DNA of 64,000 nucleotides from Tenrec ecaudatus (GCF_050624435.1 NC_134537.1:11590584-11654583); one strand, 5' to 3'. Positions 11,530-23,276 are shown, counted from the stretch's first letter. Program-made: numbers and translations. The notes: generated by a model from the sequence alone, not told the origin.

Positions 11530-12838
11530 GGGATCCAGGAGTGTATCCTCATGTCCACTCCCGTCCTGTCCACTGGGACCAAGGTGTCTCCTCGAACAGG
11601 CACCAAGTTCCTTACAGCAGAAGGCAGCGGAACGGACTTCTGGAGACCATTTTCATCTGGCAAGGTATGGAACCATGAGCCTCACAGCACATCTGTCGAT
11701 GGATGGCCGCTTTGGTGAGCAGAACTCTGACGGGAACCGCCTGTTTTCTAAGGAATTCAGCTCAGATCTGGGTGTGAGGAGAGGAATCTTTGTGAAACAG
11801 AGACAGTCACTGTGGCTGTACCCGTTGACGTACTGTTTTTGCTAACTTGCGGGCAGGATGAGGAACCAGAGAAGGAAGCGGTAGGAGTGGGAGGGCGGAG
11901 GGCTGAGGCCCAGAGGGTGGTAGATGGAGTGGGGAGGGCAGGCTGTAGACACAGGGCCGGTGCAGAGAGTTCAAGAGGGAGAAAAGTCAAAGGAAGGAAG
12001 TGGTGACCTCTACACCCTCCACAGCAGGCTCGCTAATCTGAACCCTACTTTCCTTCGCACCCCACCTCCAATCCATTGAGCATATCCTATGGCTTCTCCT
12101 TTCAAAGTAGACCCGGGACCCACCAAGCAGCCTCAGTCCCCACCCTGGCCAAACTGTCTACTTGCCGGTCTGCCTTCTCCACACCAATTCCCAGGGAGAC
12201 TGTGGGAGGAGCAGTCAGAGAGACACCCCCTGGAGCCAGGCTGCCGCCTTCAAGATCCTGCCTATTAGTAGCCATGAGCCCTTTGTGAGTGACTGACTTC
12301 CCTGCTCCTTCACCTTCAGTCGTGAGATGGAAGCAATAAGTGGACTTGGCTCTGAGGGCTGTTAGGTGGTACCTGGCTTAGTGGATAGTCAGTAAGTCCT
12401 TGCTGCTATTTTCTCAGACACTTACACACCTGGTTCCTTTTCCTGGAGGCCACTTTCTCCATTGTCAACACGACTCAAGTTTTTCTGCCATGGATCTGCC
12501 TTCCCTCGATGGGAACTAGCAAGAGAGAGAACATCTTCCACTTGATGGCGGACTTCCATCCATCCCAAACCTACAGCTTGCGTTATCCGTAAGAGTGGAG
12601 GAGTTCGTGCTTTCCTCCCTATGATCAGAAACAAGGAAAGGACGTCTGTTCTCAGCACTCTTACTCAACACAGGACTGGATGTTCTAGCCACACGAGAAG
12701 GCCACCCCCACCTCCAAGTAAAACAGTCTCTCCTGGCAGATGCCATCGTTGTCTGTGTAGAGACCCCACTGGGTTCTACCAAAAGACCCAGCATTATTGA
12801 GTTCATTAAGGCTTCAGGAAACAGGGTCGATGTTCAAC
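11530..12838. other. Unique sequence, no exon supported
   Basis: About 1.3 kb of non-repetitive DNA. Several overlapping open frames exist on both strands (11372-12006, 12076-12288, 12422-12806), but none has a recognisable domain and they contradict one another. Only moderate GC. An exon of an unrecognised gene cannot be excluded. Confidence 0.4.
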
Positions 12839-13189
12839 ATTTTATTTCTATAGCCAAGCAATGGACACCTGGGAAACAAAGCTAGACACACATTTAGCAT
12901 GAATCAAAAACCACAAAGTAAATTGTCAACCCTAACAAAATACAGGATTCGTATGCTAAAAAGGACAAAATGTTAGTGAAGACTATCAAAGACGATCTCA
13001 ATTAACTGTAGGAACATACCTAGTTCGTGGAATGGAACACACGTAGTGAAGACCTCAATTCTCCGCAAAGTGATACACAGATTCCATGCAATTTGGATTA
13101 AAAAAAAAATCCCAGCAAGTTTTTTAGACATGGGGGTCAAGACTCTTCTTGCCAACTTTATGAAGAGGTAAAGAGAAAAATCGCTCACT

Positions 13190-13388
13190 CGTGTTGTCCA
13201 TATGAGTCCATTCTGGCTCATAGCCACCCTGTGTACAGGCCTAAGGACCCCTGTGGCTTTCCAAGCCTGAAACTCCTCATGGGAGTAGAAGGCCTCGTCT
13301 GTCTCTGGAGGAGCAACTGTTGATTTTGAACCTCAGACCTTGCAGTTTGTAACCTGTCGTGTAACCCACTAGGCCACCAGTGCTCCTG
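13190..13388 (-). mobile_element. AfroSINE in ancient L1
   Basis: Minus-strand SINE. It begins with the complement of the RTE-like tail (GTCCATTCTGGCTCATAGCC), passes TCATGGGAGTAGAAGGCC, and ends with the tRNA-like head complement TAGGCCACCAGTGCTCCTG. L1 ORF2-like sequence continues on both sides. Confidence 0.75.
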
Positions 13389-13599
13389 ATTTTTAAAAAA
13401 CACAATGAAAATGATTTTGAAAAAGCATAATAGGGGGTGTGGGGGGGAATAACTCACCTGTCTTAAAGAAGTATTGCATAGCGGCAGCAATCGGAACTGG
13501 GTGGTGATGTTAGAAGCCCACGCGTGTAAATCCACAGAACCCAGAAACATTCTTACACAAATATGTCCAACTGATCTTTTGATTGCCATTTGTGTGAAC

Positions 13600-13875
13600 T
13601 TTTATAGAGGGAATTGGTTGTCTGTCCAATAATTTATACACACTTTGGTTTCTTTTCTCTACTTGTTAACAGCGCTCTTCCCAGTTCCTGATTGGCTCCC
13701 CGTCTCCCTTTGCCCATTTTCCCTGCCCCTTCCTGCCTCCTGAATTTTGTTTTGGGGCCATGTCCCTTTTGGTCTCGTACGGTGACTTATTTTGTGGACC
13801 ATGTTTGCCAAGAGCGCTACCGTTCACTTTAAAGGCCTGGGAGTTGTCTGGCTGAAAGGTGATCCCTGCAGGTGG
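13600..13875 (-). mobile_element. Old afrotherian-type L1 3' tail
   Basis: Minus-strand block with TTTGTTTTGGGGCCATGTCC and a closing GGGAGTTGTCTGGCTGAAAG. It shares its layout and closing block with 14225-14500, so the two belong to one older L1 3'-UTR family, distinct from the abundant younger one. Borders are approximate. Confidence 0.55.
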
Positions 13876-14224
13876 GTGATTTTTGGACCAGGGTGCAGAA
13901 GTGATTCAGCGGTGGAGGGATAACTCTCTCAACAAACGGGGAACTGGAGCAATTTGGACATCCAGCGGCAAGAAAATGAACTCTAACCGGAACCTCACAC
14001 CTTATGCAAAAAAAATTAACTCAAAATGCATCGTGGGCCTGAGTGTAAAAGCCAAACGTATTGATATCTTTCAAGGGAAGATGATATTTGGAGGATGTGA
14101 GGCTAGAGAAAAATTCTTGAAGTTGACCCTCCAAAGGGAAATGCGACAAGCTGTTCTTTAGCACAATGTAAAACTGCTGTTCAATCGATGACACTGTGTT
14201 TTGTTGTTGTTTTTTACTTAGGGG

Positions 14225-14500
14225 TTTTAAAAAAAACTTTTAATTTTGACTTGAGTGGAAGTTTACAGAGCAAACTGGTTTTCTTTCAACAACTAAAGGA
14301 CCTTGTGTTTTGCAATGTTGATTTCAACCCTTACACCTTAACAGTACTACCACTTTCTCCCTGTTTGCCCTTTCCAATTATTCTTTCCTATCTGTTTGCC
14401 TTTCCAAAGGCTGATAGTTCTCAAAAGTGGTCACCTTCTCTGTTCATCTTACAGGCCTGGCTACTGTTTGGCTGAGGGTTGAGCCAGGGGGTAAATTCAG
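14225..14500 (-). mobile_element. Old afrotherian-type L1 3' tail
   Basis: Minus-strand block. The polyA complement is AAAAAAAACTTTTAATTTTG; then GGAAGTTTACAGAGCAAACT, and it closes with CTACTGTTTGGCTGAGGGTT. Same family as 13600-13875, inserted in the ancient L1. Confidence 0.55.
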
Positions 14501-14559
14501 TTCTTGGCCTTAACCGTGTCTCGGGGTGCAGTGAATGGGGTGGGGGGTAGGAAAGACAC

Positions 14560-14610
14560 TGTTAAGAGAAGAAGGAGAAGGAGGAAGAGGAAGAGGAGGA
14601 GGAGGAAAAG
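14560..14610 (+). repeat. Purine-rich low-complexity tract
   Basis: GAAGGAGAAGGAGGAAGAGG-type run. Any frame through it gives only low-complexity Gly/Arg/Glu. Confidence 0.8.
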
Positions 14611-16550
14611 CTACAAAGTTGCAGAAGATACTGACAAACCACATTCCTAACAAATGGCTAGTTTCTACCATATGTAAAGAATCCTCAAAAGTAAATAGTT
14701 ACAAACAACGACTTAATAAGAACATGGACAAAAGACATGAGAGATATTCTATCAAAGACATAGATGGATGACCTATATCGTGAAAAGATGTTCAACATCA
14801 CGAACCATTCCAACAACAAAAAAATTACTGCCCTCGGTCCACTTTCTACTCTTTATAGGAGTAGAAATTCTCATCGCTCTCCAGTGGAGCGGCTGGTGGT
14901 TTATTCTTTTTTTTAAATGAAAAGATAATTTTATTGGGGGCTCTTACAGCTCTTATCACAATGCATACATATGTTCATTATGTCAAGCACATTTGTACAT
15001 ATGTTGCCATCATCATTTTCAAAACATTTTCTTTCTACTTGAGCCCTTGGTATCAGCTCATTTTACCCTCTCTCCCACCCTCCCTCCCTCATGAGCCCTA
15101 ATTTATAAATTATTATTTTTTCATGTCTCACCCTGATTCATGTCTCCCTTCATCCACTTTTCTGGTGTCCATCCCCCTGGACATTGTGATCGGTTCCCCC
15201 TTTCTCCCCTCACCTTCCCCTTCCCCTCCTGGGATCACTACTCTCATTACTGGTTGAGGGGTTTATCTGTCCTGGATTCCCTGTGTTTCCAGCTCTTATC
15301 TGTATCAGTGTACATGCTCTGGTCTAGCCTGATTTGTAAGACAGAATTGGGATCATGATAGTTGGGTGTGTGTGAAAGCATTAAAGAACTAGAGGAAAGT
15401 TGTACGTTTCCTCTGTGCTATACTGCACCCTGACTGGCTTGTCTCTTCCTTGTGACCCTTCTGTAAGGGGATGTCCAACTGTCTACAGATGGGCTTTGGC
15501 TCTCCACTCCGCGCTCCCCCTCATTCACATTGATATGATTTTTTGTTCTGGGTCTTTGATTCCTGATACCTGATTTCATCAACACCTCATGATCACAAAG
15601 TCTAGTGTACTTGTTATATATGGGCTTTGTTGCTTCTCAGCTAGATGACTGCTTGTTTATCTTCAAGCCTTTAAGATCCCAGACATTTTGATAGCTGGGC
15701 AACATCAGCTTTCTTCACCACATTTGCTTATACACCCATTTTTGTCTTCAGTGATCATGTTGGGAAGGTGAGCATCACAGAATGCCAGGTTATTAGAACA
15801 AAGTGTTCTTGGGTTTAGGGAGTACTTGAGTAGAGGCCCAATGTCTGTCTGCCACCTTAATACTTAACATATAAATATATGTACACAGATCTATTTCCCT
15901 ATCGTTATATGCAAATATATTTACATAAGTACATGCCTGTATTTAGACCTCTGTAAGTGTCCTTTGCCTCCTAGTTCTTTCCTCCTGTCACACTGTCATG
16001 TTCAGCCTTCGTATGGGTTTCAGTAATTCCTCTAGGCTACATTGCCCTTGATCAAGCCCCAGCAGGCATCCTACGCTCTCTTTGCCATCGAATTTAGATT
16101 TTCCTTTGTCCCTGGGTTTGTTGGCACTCCTCTCCTGACTCCCCCAATCCCGTGTCCCCTTGGAACTGTTGGTCCCAGTTGTTTTCTCCTCTGGAATGTG
16201 TATCCTCCTTATCTTATCTAGGTAGACATGCAGAGACAATAATAAGCACAAAAACAAAGCAAAATAAAACAACAAAAGGAAACAAACAAACAAAAACCCA
16301 ACAAAACCAACGACAAAGAAAGAAAAGCCTATAAATAGTTCCAGGTCTTCTTGTTGTCCTTTAGGAGTGTTTTCTAGTGGAGTCTGATGGGGTATCATGC
16401 CCTGGCCCCAAAGTCTATTTTTGCTATTTCCTGGGGACTTCATTGCTCTGCTCCCCTTGCTCCTCTGTTCATGCCCTTAGCGTTTTGCCCCATGAAAACA
16501 ATACCCTTCCCTTGGGTGGGTGAGTGCCCAGTTCCCCCGCTGCCCATGTC

Positions 16551-16650
16551 TTCTTCCTTCCTTCCTTCCTTCCTTCCTTCCTTCCTTCCTTCCTTCCTTC
16601 CTTCCTTCCTTTTCTTCTTTCTTCCTTTCTTTTCCCCTCCTTTTTACATG
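16551..16650 (-). repeat. (TTCC)n expansion in the L1 polypurine tract
   Basis: About 13 tandem TTCC units followed by a degenerate C/T tract. Read with the L1 it is GGAA repeats, at the place where the other copies have a purine-rich tract (8800-8840, 41140-41190). Apparent proteins of repeated Lys-Glu-Gly-Arg through it are artefacts. Confidence 0.9.
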
Positions 16651-16775
16651 GCTGCCATATGTATCCCTGGGTTGGGTCTGGTCCCTGCAATAGCACCTAG
16701 ACCTCACCCTAGGAACGTATGTACATAGGAGCTTTTCTCCTATACCCCTTTTGCATTTTTAAGCTTACCTCAGTG

Positions 16776-17880
16776 GACTCATGTTGTACTTGTCCTTTTG
16801 TGTTTGCTTTACTTCACTGAATGTAATTTCCTCCAGTTCTTCCCATGCGGCGATGTGCTTCATGCATTCATCACTGCTTATTAGCAATGCATAGTACTCC
16901 TTTGTAGGTATGGACCACAGGATTTTAAAAATTATTTTAAAAATAATTTTATTGGGGTCTCTAACAACTCTTATCATAATCCATACATACATCCATTGTA
17001 TCACGCACATTTGTACATTTGTTGCCATCATCATTCTCAAGACATTTGCTTTCTACTTGAGACCTTGGTATCAGCTCCTCATTTTCCCCCCTCCCTGCAC
17101 CCCCTCCCTCACAAACCCTTGATAATTTATAAATTATCATTATTTTGTTATGTCTTACACTGTCTGACATCTCCCTTCCCCCACTTTTCTCTTGTCTGTC
17201 CCTCAGGGAGGGGGTTATATGTAGATCCTTGTAATCCACTCATCGGTTGGTGGAAATTTGGGTTGTTTCCAACTCCTTATGATTGTGAACTGTGCTGCAA
17301 TGAAAATTGGAGCACAGGTGTCTGACTGTGGTTTGTTTCTTGCCTCCTCTGGGTATATGCCCAGTAAGGTGATTGCTGGGTTGTATGGTAGCTCAATTTC
17401 CATCTGTTTGAGAAATTGCCAAATTGATTTCCATAGTGGCTGTACATACCTACAGGTCCACCAGCAGTGGATGAGAGTTCCTGTCACCCCATAGCCCCTC
17501 CAACACTTGTTGCTTTCTGGTTTTTGAACTGGGCTACCTTTGAGGGTGTTAGGTGGTATCTCATGGTTGTTTTGAATTGCATTTATCTTATGACTAATGA
17601 TTGGAAACTTTTTCTCATATGTTTATTGGCAATTCGGATTTCTGCCCTTGTGAAACTTCTGTTCAGGTCCTTTGCCCACCTCCTCAGTGGGTTATTTGTT
17701 TTTTCATATTGGAAGCTAGCAGAGTGCTGTAGATTTTAGTAATAAGGCCTCTGTCTGATGTGTCGTTGCTGAAGATATTTTCCCATTCTGTGGGCTTTCT
17801 TCCTACTCTCTTGACGAATTTTTTGGATGTTCACAGGCATTTTACCTTCAGTATCTCCCACTTGTCAATTGGTGCCTCCT
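16776..17880 (-). pseudogene. L1 ORF2p C-terminal remnant, split
   Basis: Minus-strand remnant of the ORF2 C-terminal region. The upstream part (17215-17487) reads IHCWWTCRYVQPLWKSIWQF, then LGIYPEEARNKPQSDTCAP and FIAAQFTI. The downstream part (16776-16920) reads SIPTKEYYALL, then SSDECMKHIAAWEELEEITF, ending at TGAGGTAAGC near 16775. These are the usual CWW and LGIYP signatures of L1 ORF2p in correct order. A 3'-UTR fragment of another L1 separates the parts, so the frame is destroyed. Confidence 0.85.
16925..17235 (-). mobile_element. L1 3' tail nested in L1 ORF2
   Basis: A complete L1 3' terminal block (ATAATTTTATTGGGGTCTC to CAGGGAGGGGGTTATATGTA) lies between two adjoining parts of the ORF2 remnant. 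Exact target-site duplications could not be resolved by eye. Confidence 0.75.
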
Positions 17881-18330
17881 CTGTTACAGCTCTTATAAAA
17901 ATTCACACATCAATTGTCTCAAGCATATTTTTTGTACATTTGTGTGGCTGGTGGTTTCTAACTGCTATCCAACACTTAACTACTATGCCACCAGGGCCTT
18001 CTCATTAAGGAAACCATTAGGAAAATGCAAATCAGCAGCACAATGAGCTACATCCTCTGAAACAGTTAAAACTAGAACCGTGACAACATGCCAGTAGGGA
18101 TGCCGATAAGCTGGATGATTGACACCCTGAAAGGTTATACAAAGGGGTACAGTGTCTGGAAAATAGTTCTAGCGTTTCTGGAAAAAGGAGCCATGCCACT
18201 CCTATGTAAGCCAGCAGCTGCCCTCCTGAGCACCTGTTCCGGAGAAATAAAACGTAAGATGTTCATGTAGAAATTTGTACATGAAGGTTCATTGCAGCTT
18301 TTTATTTTTTCTAACTTTTTTGGTGAATTA

Positions 18331-18500
18331 GGTGAGGTGGTGGTGACGCATTGGGCACGATCCACATGGTTGGAAGTTAGAAACCACCAGCACCTCCAAA
18401 GGAGAAAGACCGGACTTTCTACTTCTGTGACCAGTTACAGTCTTGGAAACCCCCAGGGGCTTGCTGAGACCCAGCATTGACTCGGTGGCAAGGAGAGCTC
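18331..18500 (+). mobile_element. AfroSINE
   Basis: Plus-strand SINE with a head-like GGTGACGCATTGGGCACGAT block, CTCCAAAGGAGAAAGACCGG, ACAGTCTTGGAAACCC, and the RTE-like tail CAGCATTGACTCGGTGGCA. Confidence 0.75.
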
Positions 18501-19740
18501 CACCAGCCTAGGATTTCTCTGCTCTTCCTTTCCCACCACAGTACGCTTCCTTGGATGTGAAAACCTTTATCTTGATTTTTTTTTCTTGTATAACAGTAGT
18601 CTCATGCGTAATACTTGTGTTTTCTTAAATTAAAATTTGAAAAGTGTTTTGTGAATTAGGTGAGGGCAGTGGTGGAATTCAGATCATTTCACAGACCTTG
18701 CACTGCCTTAACGACCCTTTTAAGTACAATAAAACAATCTACTGAAAGGTAGGTCATGATTTCATACAGTTAATCCTTAAATAAGAACCATAAAAGGTAT
18801 GCAAATTAGATGATAAGAAAGTGTTCTAAAATATTACTGAAAAATATTAAATTATATCTGACCCCGAAAGGAAACTGTTATTTGAGAGATGTCCATATTG
18901 TTCTTGATGGGCGTCCTCACTTGCAATATTCTTTGCTTTTATCTGAGCATCATCGCTGTGTGATTTATCCTGAACCATCTTTTCACTGTAGGACTAGGAC
19001 CCCATTACTTTAGAGGTCGGCCAATTATACAATAGCCATTATGTTTGCTATATTAGAAATATCTTCTCTGAACATGTTATGTTCATCTTTGAAAAGCCCC
19101 TTCCCGCTTCCGCTGAACTTACAGCAATTGTCCTAACAATAGTTTTAGCTCTCTGAACACTTTCAGGAATTGCCTGATTCACTCCTAATATCTCCTGGGT
19201 ATTTGGGGTGTAACACAAAGCTGGAAAGAAAGACAGGGTGTCACCTCGGGTGGTCGGGCACTTTTTCTCTGTACGTCCTATGTCTGTTTACTGGTGCAAC
19301 AAATGCAAGGGAATACAAGTGTGTTATTTCATCAAAAATATAAGGTATTTTATGAAATGAATAAATAAATAAATAAGTATTTTGAACATAAGTCCGTATG
19401 ATTGTTTACACCGATGAATCGAAAGGACATGACTACAGACGCGGAGAGCATACTGTTTTGCAGACGAACGTTAAAAAAGAGTAAGAAGCATAGTCATAAA
19501 TGTGTGATTTCCACGTCGGGCAGACACCCACCCTACAGAGAAGCCCGATGTCAATGCCGCTTTAACATCCAGTTTGCCAAACTCAACAAAAAGTTAGGTA
19601 TCAGTTCTGCCGAACTGTGTGAACCTGGTGAACCCACCGCTGGATGAGGGTTTGCCTATCAGAACATCATTTTTGTACTTAAAAATTTATCAATCCTTCC
19701 ATTAGCTTGCCCTGCCCCTTCTCCCTTTATCCATCACCCT
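18501..19740. other. Unique sequence
   Basis: About 1.2 kb, AT-rich, with a short (AAAT)n run near 19358-19378. Open frames at 18810-19013 and 19402-19647 show no recognisable domain. Confidence 0.4.
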
Positions 19741-20262
19741 TGTCTTGGGCCAGTTGACTAGAAAAACAAATCCAGAGACACTCTGGAGCTTTATGTCAAA
19801 GTGTAATCATATATTAAGAAAACATCCCAGCCCAGTCCAGATTCAGTCCATTAGCCTGATAGTAACCCATAAGTCCAATCCTAGGCCATAATTCTCTCTA
19901 CAGACTCACACAGCACATGCAATGACGCCGAATGCAGGAAAATCACAGTCTGGTGGGTGCAAATTCTTGTGGATCCAATGGCAGTTGAAGCACCTCAGCA
20001 CTGGTGCGGGTCTCCACGTGGTTCCGCCAGCTCTCTGAGTGTGGCTCTTCAACAGGAAGGTGACACTGAGAGGGAGAGGCTCTCACAGGTCTCAGCAAGT
20101 CTCCGCATGGAAGGCAAAGGCAAAAAGAGAGGAAGTTCCCAGAATCCTCATGCGAATGCTACCCCCACAGGGAGGCATCATCAGGCTGTGACTTGATTGA
20201 TAGGCCAGACTCCACCCCTACCCTGATTTGTCAAGTTGACATGAAATTATGTAACTACCACA
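19741..20262 (-). mobile_element. ERVL-like solo LTR
   Basis: 522 bp from TGTCTTGGGCCAGTTGACTA to ATGAAATTATGTAACTACCACA. The flanks ACCCT (19736-19740) and TCCCT (20263-20267) are a 5 bp duplication with one change. Same family as 5580-6080. Confidence 0.78.
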
Positions 20263-20429
20263 TCCCTCTGGTAGGATATGTCATCTTCCCATTCACCAAG
20301 TGGAAAACTGTCCACCCCTCCACCTGGGAACCATTCAAGTCTGTTTCTTTGGTTTGCTAAATGTTATCTTAATTTTTTATATATAACAGTGGTTTACCCC
20401 TTCACATTTGACTAGCTTTTCACATCATT

Positions 20430-20655
20430 AACTTCACTAACTTCATCTCATTGATATCACATGCAAATAAATGTGTGAAGATTGTTCAACAACAGTGGTG
20501 GCAGTACATTGACAGGGAGCTGCAGATTCAGAGGTTTTATTCCATTATATCAAGCCAGATTCAGAAGAGGATGTAGAACAAAACATGTCATTGCGAATGT
20601 AAGATGGATCTTGGCTGAAAACAAAGTATCAGAAAAAATGTTTACTTGTATCTTA
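20430..20655 (+). mobile_element. RTE LINE fragment (reverse transcriptase)
   Basis: Fragment of an RTE-type reverse transcriptase: ACATTGACAGGGAGCTGCAG, then a frame reading FRRGCRTKHVIANVRWILAE, the conserved stretch before the FIDYAK motif. An L1 tail follows at once. Confidence 0.7.
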
Positions 20656-20875
20656 TCTATCATTATTATTTTTATAATAATTTATAAATTATCAAGGGTT
20701 CATGGGGAGGTGGGGGAGAATGAGGAGCTGATTCCAAGGGCTCGAGTAGAAAGCAAATGTTTTGAGAATGATGAGGGAAACAAATATACAAAAGTGATGG
20801 ACACAGTGGATGGATGGATGGATTGTGATAAGAGTTGTACGAGCCCTCAATAAACTGATTTAAAAAATAATAATA
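20656..20875 (+). mobile_element. L1 3' tail in RTE fragment
   Basis: Standard terminal block: TTTATAAATTATCAAGGGTT, then CAAATGTTTTGAGAATGATG, GTACGAGCCCTCAATAAAC and an A-rich tail. No clean duplication seen. Confidence 0.8.
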
Positions 20876-22115
20876 TAGATTATAACTAAAGTATTGGCCA
20901 TTCAGGTTAAGTGCTTTACATATATCATCACATACATCGCTTGTATTTAATTCTCACCAAATCCCTAAGAAGCCGGGCTTGTTATCATTGACTCCGTTCT
21001 ATTAATGAGGAGTTGACTTGCTGGCAGTGTGGGCTGTTGCTTTAAAGCGAAGAGCTGACCAGTTAACGAACCTGCCCGAGGTGCTAAGTCATGGGATAAG
21101 TCTCAAACCTAGGTGCCCAGGCAACAACTTAAACCCAAAATCTGACTCATCTCACACACTGCCATTGAGTTGATGCCAAGTCATAGCCACCCTGTATAGG
21201 GCGTCTGAGATTTTCAAGTGATGGGAAATCCCCCCAAAAATGAAGACAATCTCCAAATCTTTCACACCAGTTGGAGCTATCTGGAAATCGTGAATGCCAG
21301 GAACTCTTAACAATCGACATTTTCATCTTCAGACATGAGTCACAGGGTTCAGTGAGAATGACAGAATTGTCTTTCCCCCCCCCTGAATAGTCTTAATCTA
21401 GATAAATGCCACCGCTGAAATAAAAATAGTTTTCTGACATATGAAGTCCTAGAAGGGTAATTCACCTGCTTTTGCTTACTAGAGTGGGGAAGGAAGTGGT
21501 AGTTAGCGACTATCAAGATTATAATTAATTGTTTTAATCCAAGTAATCGATGTTATAAAATTATAGTGTACTAAAAGGCTTATAACAAAGCACTTCCGTC
21601 TCCATTCTGAACATTAGTCCCATTCTCTAGAAACTATCACCAATAATGCTTTTTACTGTCTCGCTCGCCCTCCTCTCTGGTGCTTACCATCAAAATTCCC
21701 AGATAATATGTTAAACAGTTGTTAGTCTTCCACTTTCCTTCCTTGTTCTCCTGGGTCGCTCCTATTTCCTGGACCCGGTGCCTTCCGTTTGCTTCATCTC
21801 CTCTTTTGTTTTGCTGAGGCATATCCGGTAGTAACTTCTGATGAAACGGTACCTGGGAGGTAGTTTTACTCAGTTCTTACATGTCCAGAATGTTTTTATT
21901 CTCCTCCTAGATGTGGTTGACCATTGGTTGGAAAATAAATTCTATGCTGAATGATATTTTTTCTCTTAGAATCTTTTCTCTTAGAATCTCAGTATCCCAT
22001 ATCTTTTAAGCACTTACTTCTGCTATTGAGAAGTCTGATGGCATTTAGATTTTTTTTTCCTTTTTAAAAGGTGACTGGAAAAAAAATTTTTTTTTAAAGT
22101 GACTGGTTTTAACAA
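20876..22115. other. Mostly unique, with a SINE scrap
   Basis: About 1.2 kb. 21145-21200 resembles the minus-strand AfroSINE tail (CATTGAGTTGATGCCAAGTC and ATAGCCACCCTGTATAGGG). The rest shows nothing recognisable. Confidence 0.4.
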
Positions 22116-22119
22116 TTAT

Positions 22120-22775
22120 ATCAGTGCAAAAGAGGGGGGTCAGAATGGAGGCCCAAAGCCCATCTGTAGACAATTGAACATCCTCCCCCAGAAGAGTTAC
22201 AAGGAAGGGATAATTCAACCAGAGTGCAGAGTAGCACCGATGAAATACACATCATTCCTCTAGTTCCTGAATGTTTCCTCCCCCCACTACCATGACCCAG
22301 TTCTACCTTACAAATCCCACTAGACCTGAGAACACACATTGATATACATAAGAGCTCTCCAGACACGGAATTCAGGACAGATAAACCGCTCAGGAGCAGT
22401 CGTGGGAGTAGCAATATCATGAGGGTAGGAGCATGGAGGGGTCGGGGGACAATAAAGGGGGAACCCATTACAAGGTTGGATAGATAACCTACCCCCAGGG
22501 AGGTGAATAACAGAAATGTGGGTGAAGGAAGACAACGGACAGTGGAAGATATGAAATAACAATAATAATATAATTGTTCAAGTTTTCATGAGAGTGGGAA
22601 GGAGGGGGAGGGAGGAGGAAAAAGAGGAGCTGATACCAAGGCCTCAAGTAGAAAGAAAATGTTTTAGAAATGTTGCTGGCAACATAAGTACAAGTGTGCT
22701 TAATACAATTGAATGAGAGGTTGTCATAAAAGTTTTAAAAGCCTCCCAATAAAATGATTAATTAAAAAAATAATA
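22120..22775 (+). mobile_element. L1 3'-UTR copy
   Basis: 5'-truncated L1 tail. It runs from the GGAGGCCCAAAGCCCATCTG block through ACATCCTCCCCCAGAAGAG to the terminal block, AATAAAATGATT and an A-rich tail. Confidence 0.85.
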
Positions 22776-22796
22776 ATTAAAAATAAAAATATATTA

Positions 22797-23228
22797 CATG
22801 CCCTTAGCATTTTGCCCCAGTGTGGTGGAGTCAGATCCGGCACATTTCCCTCACTGTGCCTCCAGTGTTGTCCCTTGTAGCGATATGGGTCGGTGAGGGA
22901 CGTCTTGTCTCGTGGTGGGGTTGGCCCTATGGTCCTCTCCATGCATTGGCTGCTGTGAGCAGGAATATCGTCCTCGGGGCTTGGTGGGCCAGGATGTGCT
23001 CCACTCTCTCTCCCTCACCCTTCATTTGCTCCTGTGTGCTCCCACCAGACACATCCCTCTCCCTGAGCTGTAGCTTCAGTGCTGTGTTCTGGAGTGCATT
23101 CTTCTGGGAGGGGAAGGGGGGGTGTCCTTGTAGTTGGGATTGGGGCCAGCCTTGCAGACCTCTCTATTGGTTCTCTGCTTCATGTGGTGAGCTGTATGAG
23201 CCCCCAATAAAATGATTTTTTAAATTAT
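22797..23228. mobile_element. 5'-inverted (twin-primed) L1 tail
   Basis: 22797-23194 is the early 3' UTR in reverse (CTTAGCATTTTGCCCCAGTG, then GTTGGGATTGGGGCCAGCC). 23195-23228 is only the final 3' end in forward orientation (TGTATGAGCCCCCAATAAA plus an A-tail). An inverted 5' portion joined to a short forward 3' portion is the known outcome of twin priming during L1 insertion. Confidence 0.65.
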
Positions 23229-23276
23229 AATAAGGTCGGTAACCCTAAAAAAAAAAAGAAGAAAGAAAATGAAGTC

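Larger units (their letters stand above)
14903..17945 (-). mobile_element. L1 with ORF2 end, inserted in an AfroSINE
   Basis: Minus-strand L1 with a T-rich tail at 14903, a 3' UTR to about 16775 and ORF2 remnants to about 17880. A short extra 3'-UTR scrap (17885-17944) sits at its 5' end. Exact 12 bp duplications GGCTGGTGGTTT flank it. It carries a further L1 fragment at about 16925-17235. Confidence 0.85.
14827..18003 (-). mobile_element. AfroSINE interrupted by an L1
   Basis: Minus-strand SINE in two halves: 14827-14902 (TAGGAGTAGAAATTCTCATC, then GCGGCTGGTGGTTT) and 17958-18003 (ends ACTACTATGCCACCAGGGCC). Between them lies the L1 at 14903-17945. The SINE sequence GGCTGGTGGTTT appears at both edges (14891-14902 and 17946-17957) as the L1's target-site duplication. 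Confidence 0.75.
12839..18300 (+). mobile_element. Ancient L1 ORF2 split by five insertions
   Basis: Plus-strand ORF2-like sequence can be followed through separated pieces: 12839-13189 (ATCAAAGACGATCTCAATTA and GATTCCATGCAATTTGGATT blocks), 13389-13595 (CACAGAACCCAGAAACATT block), 13880-14215 (AAAATTAACTCAAAATGCAT block), 14600-14826, and 18004-18300 (GGAAAATGCAAATCAGCAGC block). The order matches L1 ORF2 from late reverse transcriptase to C-terminus. All frames are broken. It is the oldest layer of the nest. Confidence 0.7.

Noticed and set aside
11372..11845. 157-codon plus-strand frame crossing an LTR end into unique DNA
   Set aside because: Starts inside the LTR, shows no domain, and competes with opposed frames.
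16469..16707. Frames giving repeated Lys-Glu-Gly-Arg or Pro-Ser-Phe-Leu runs
   Set aside because: They are translations of the (TTCC)n simple repeat inside an L1 3' UTR, in several frames at once.
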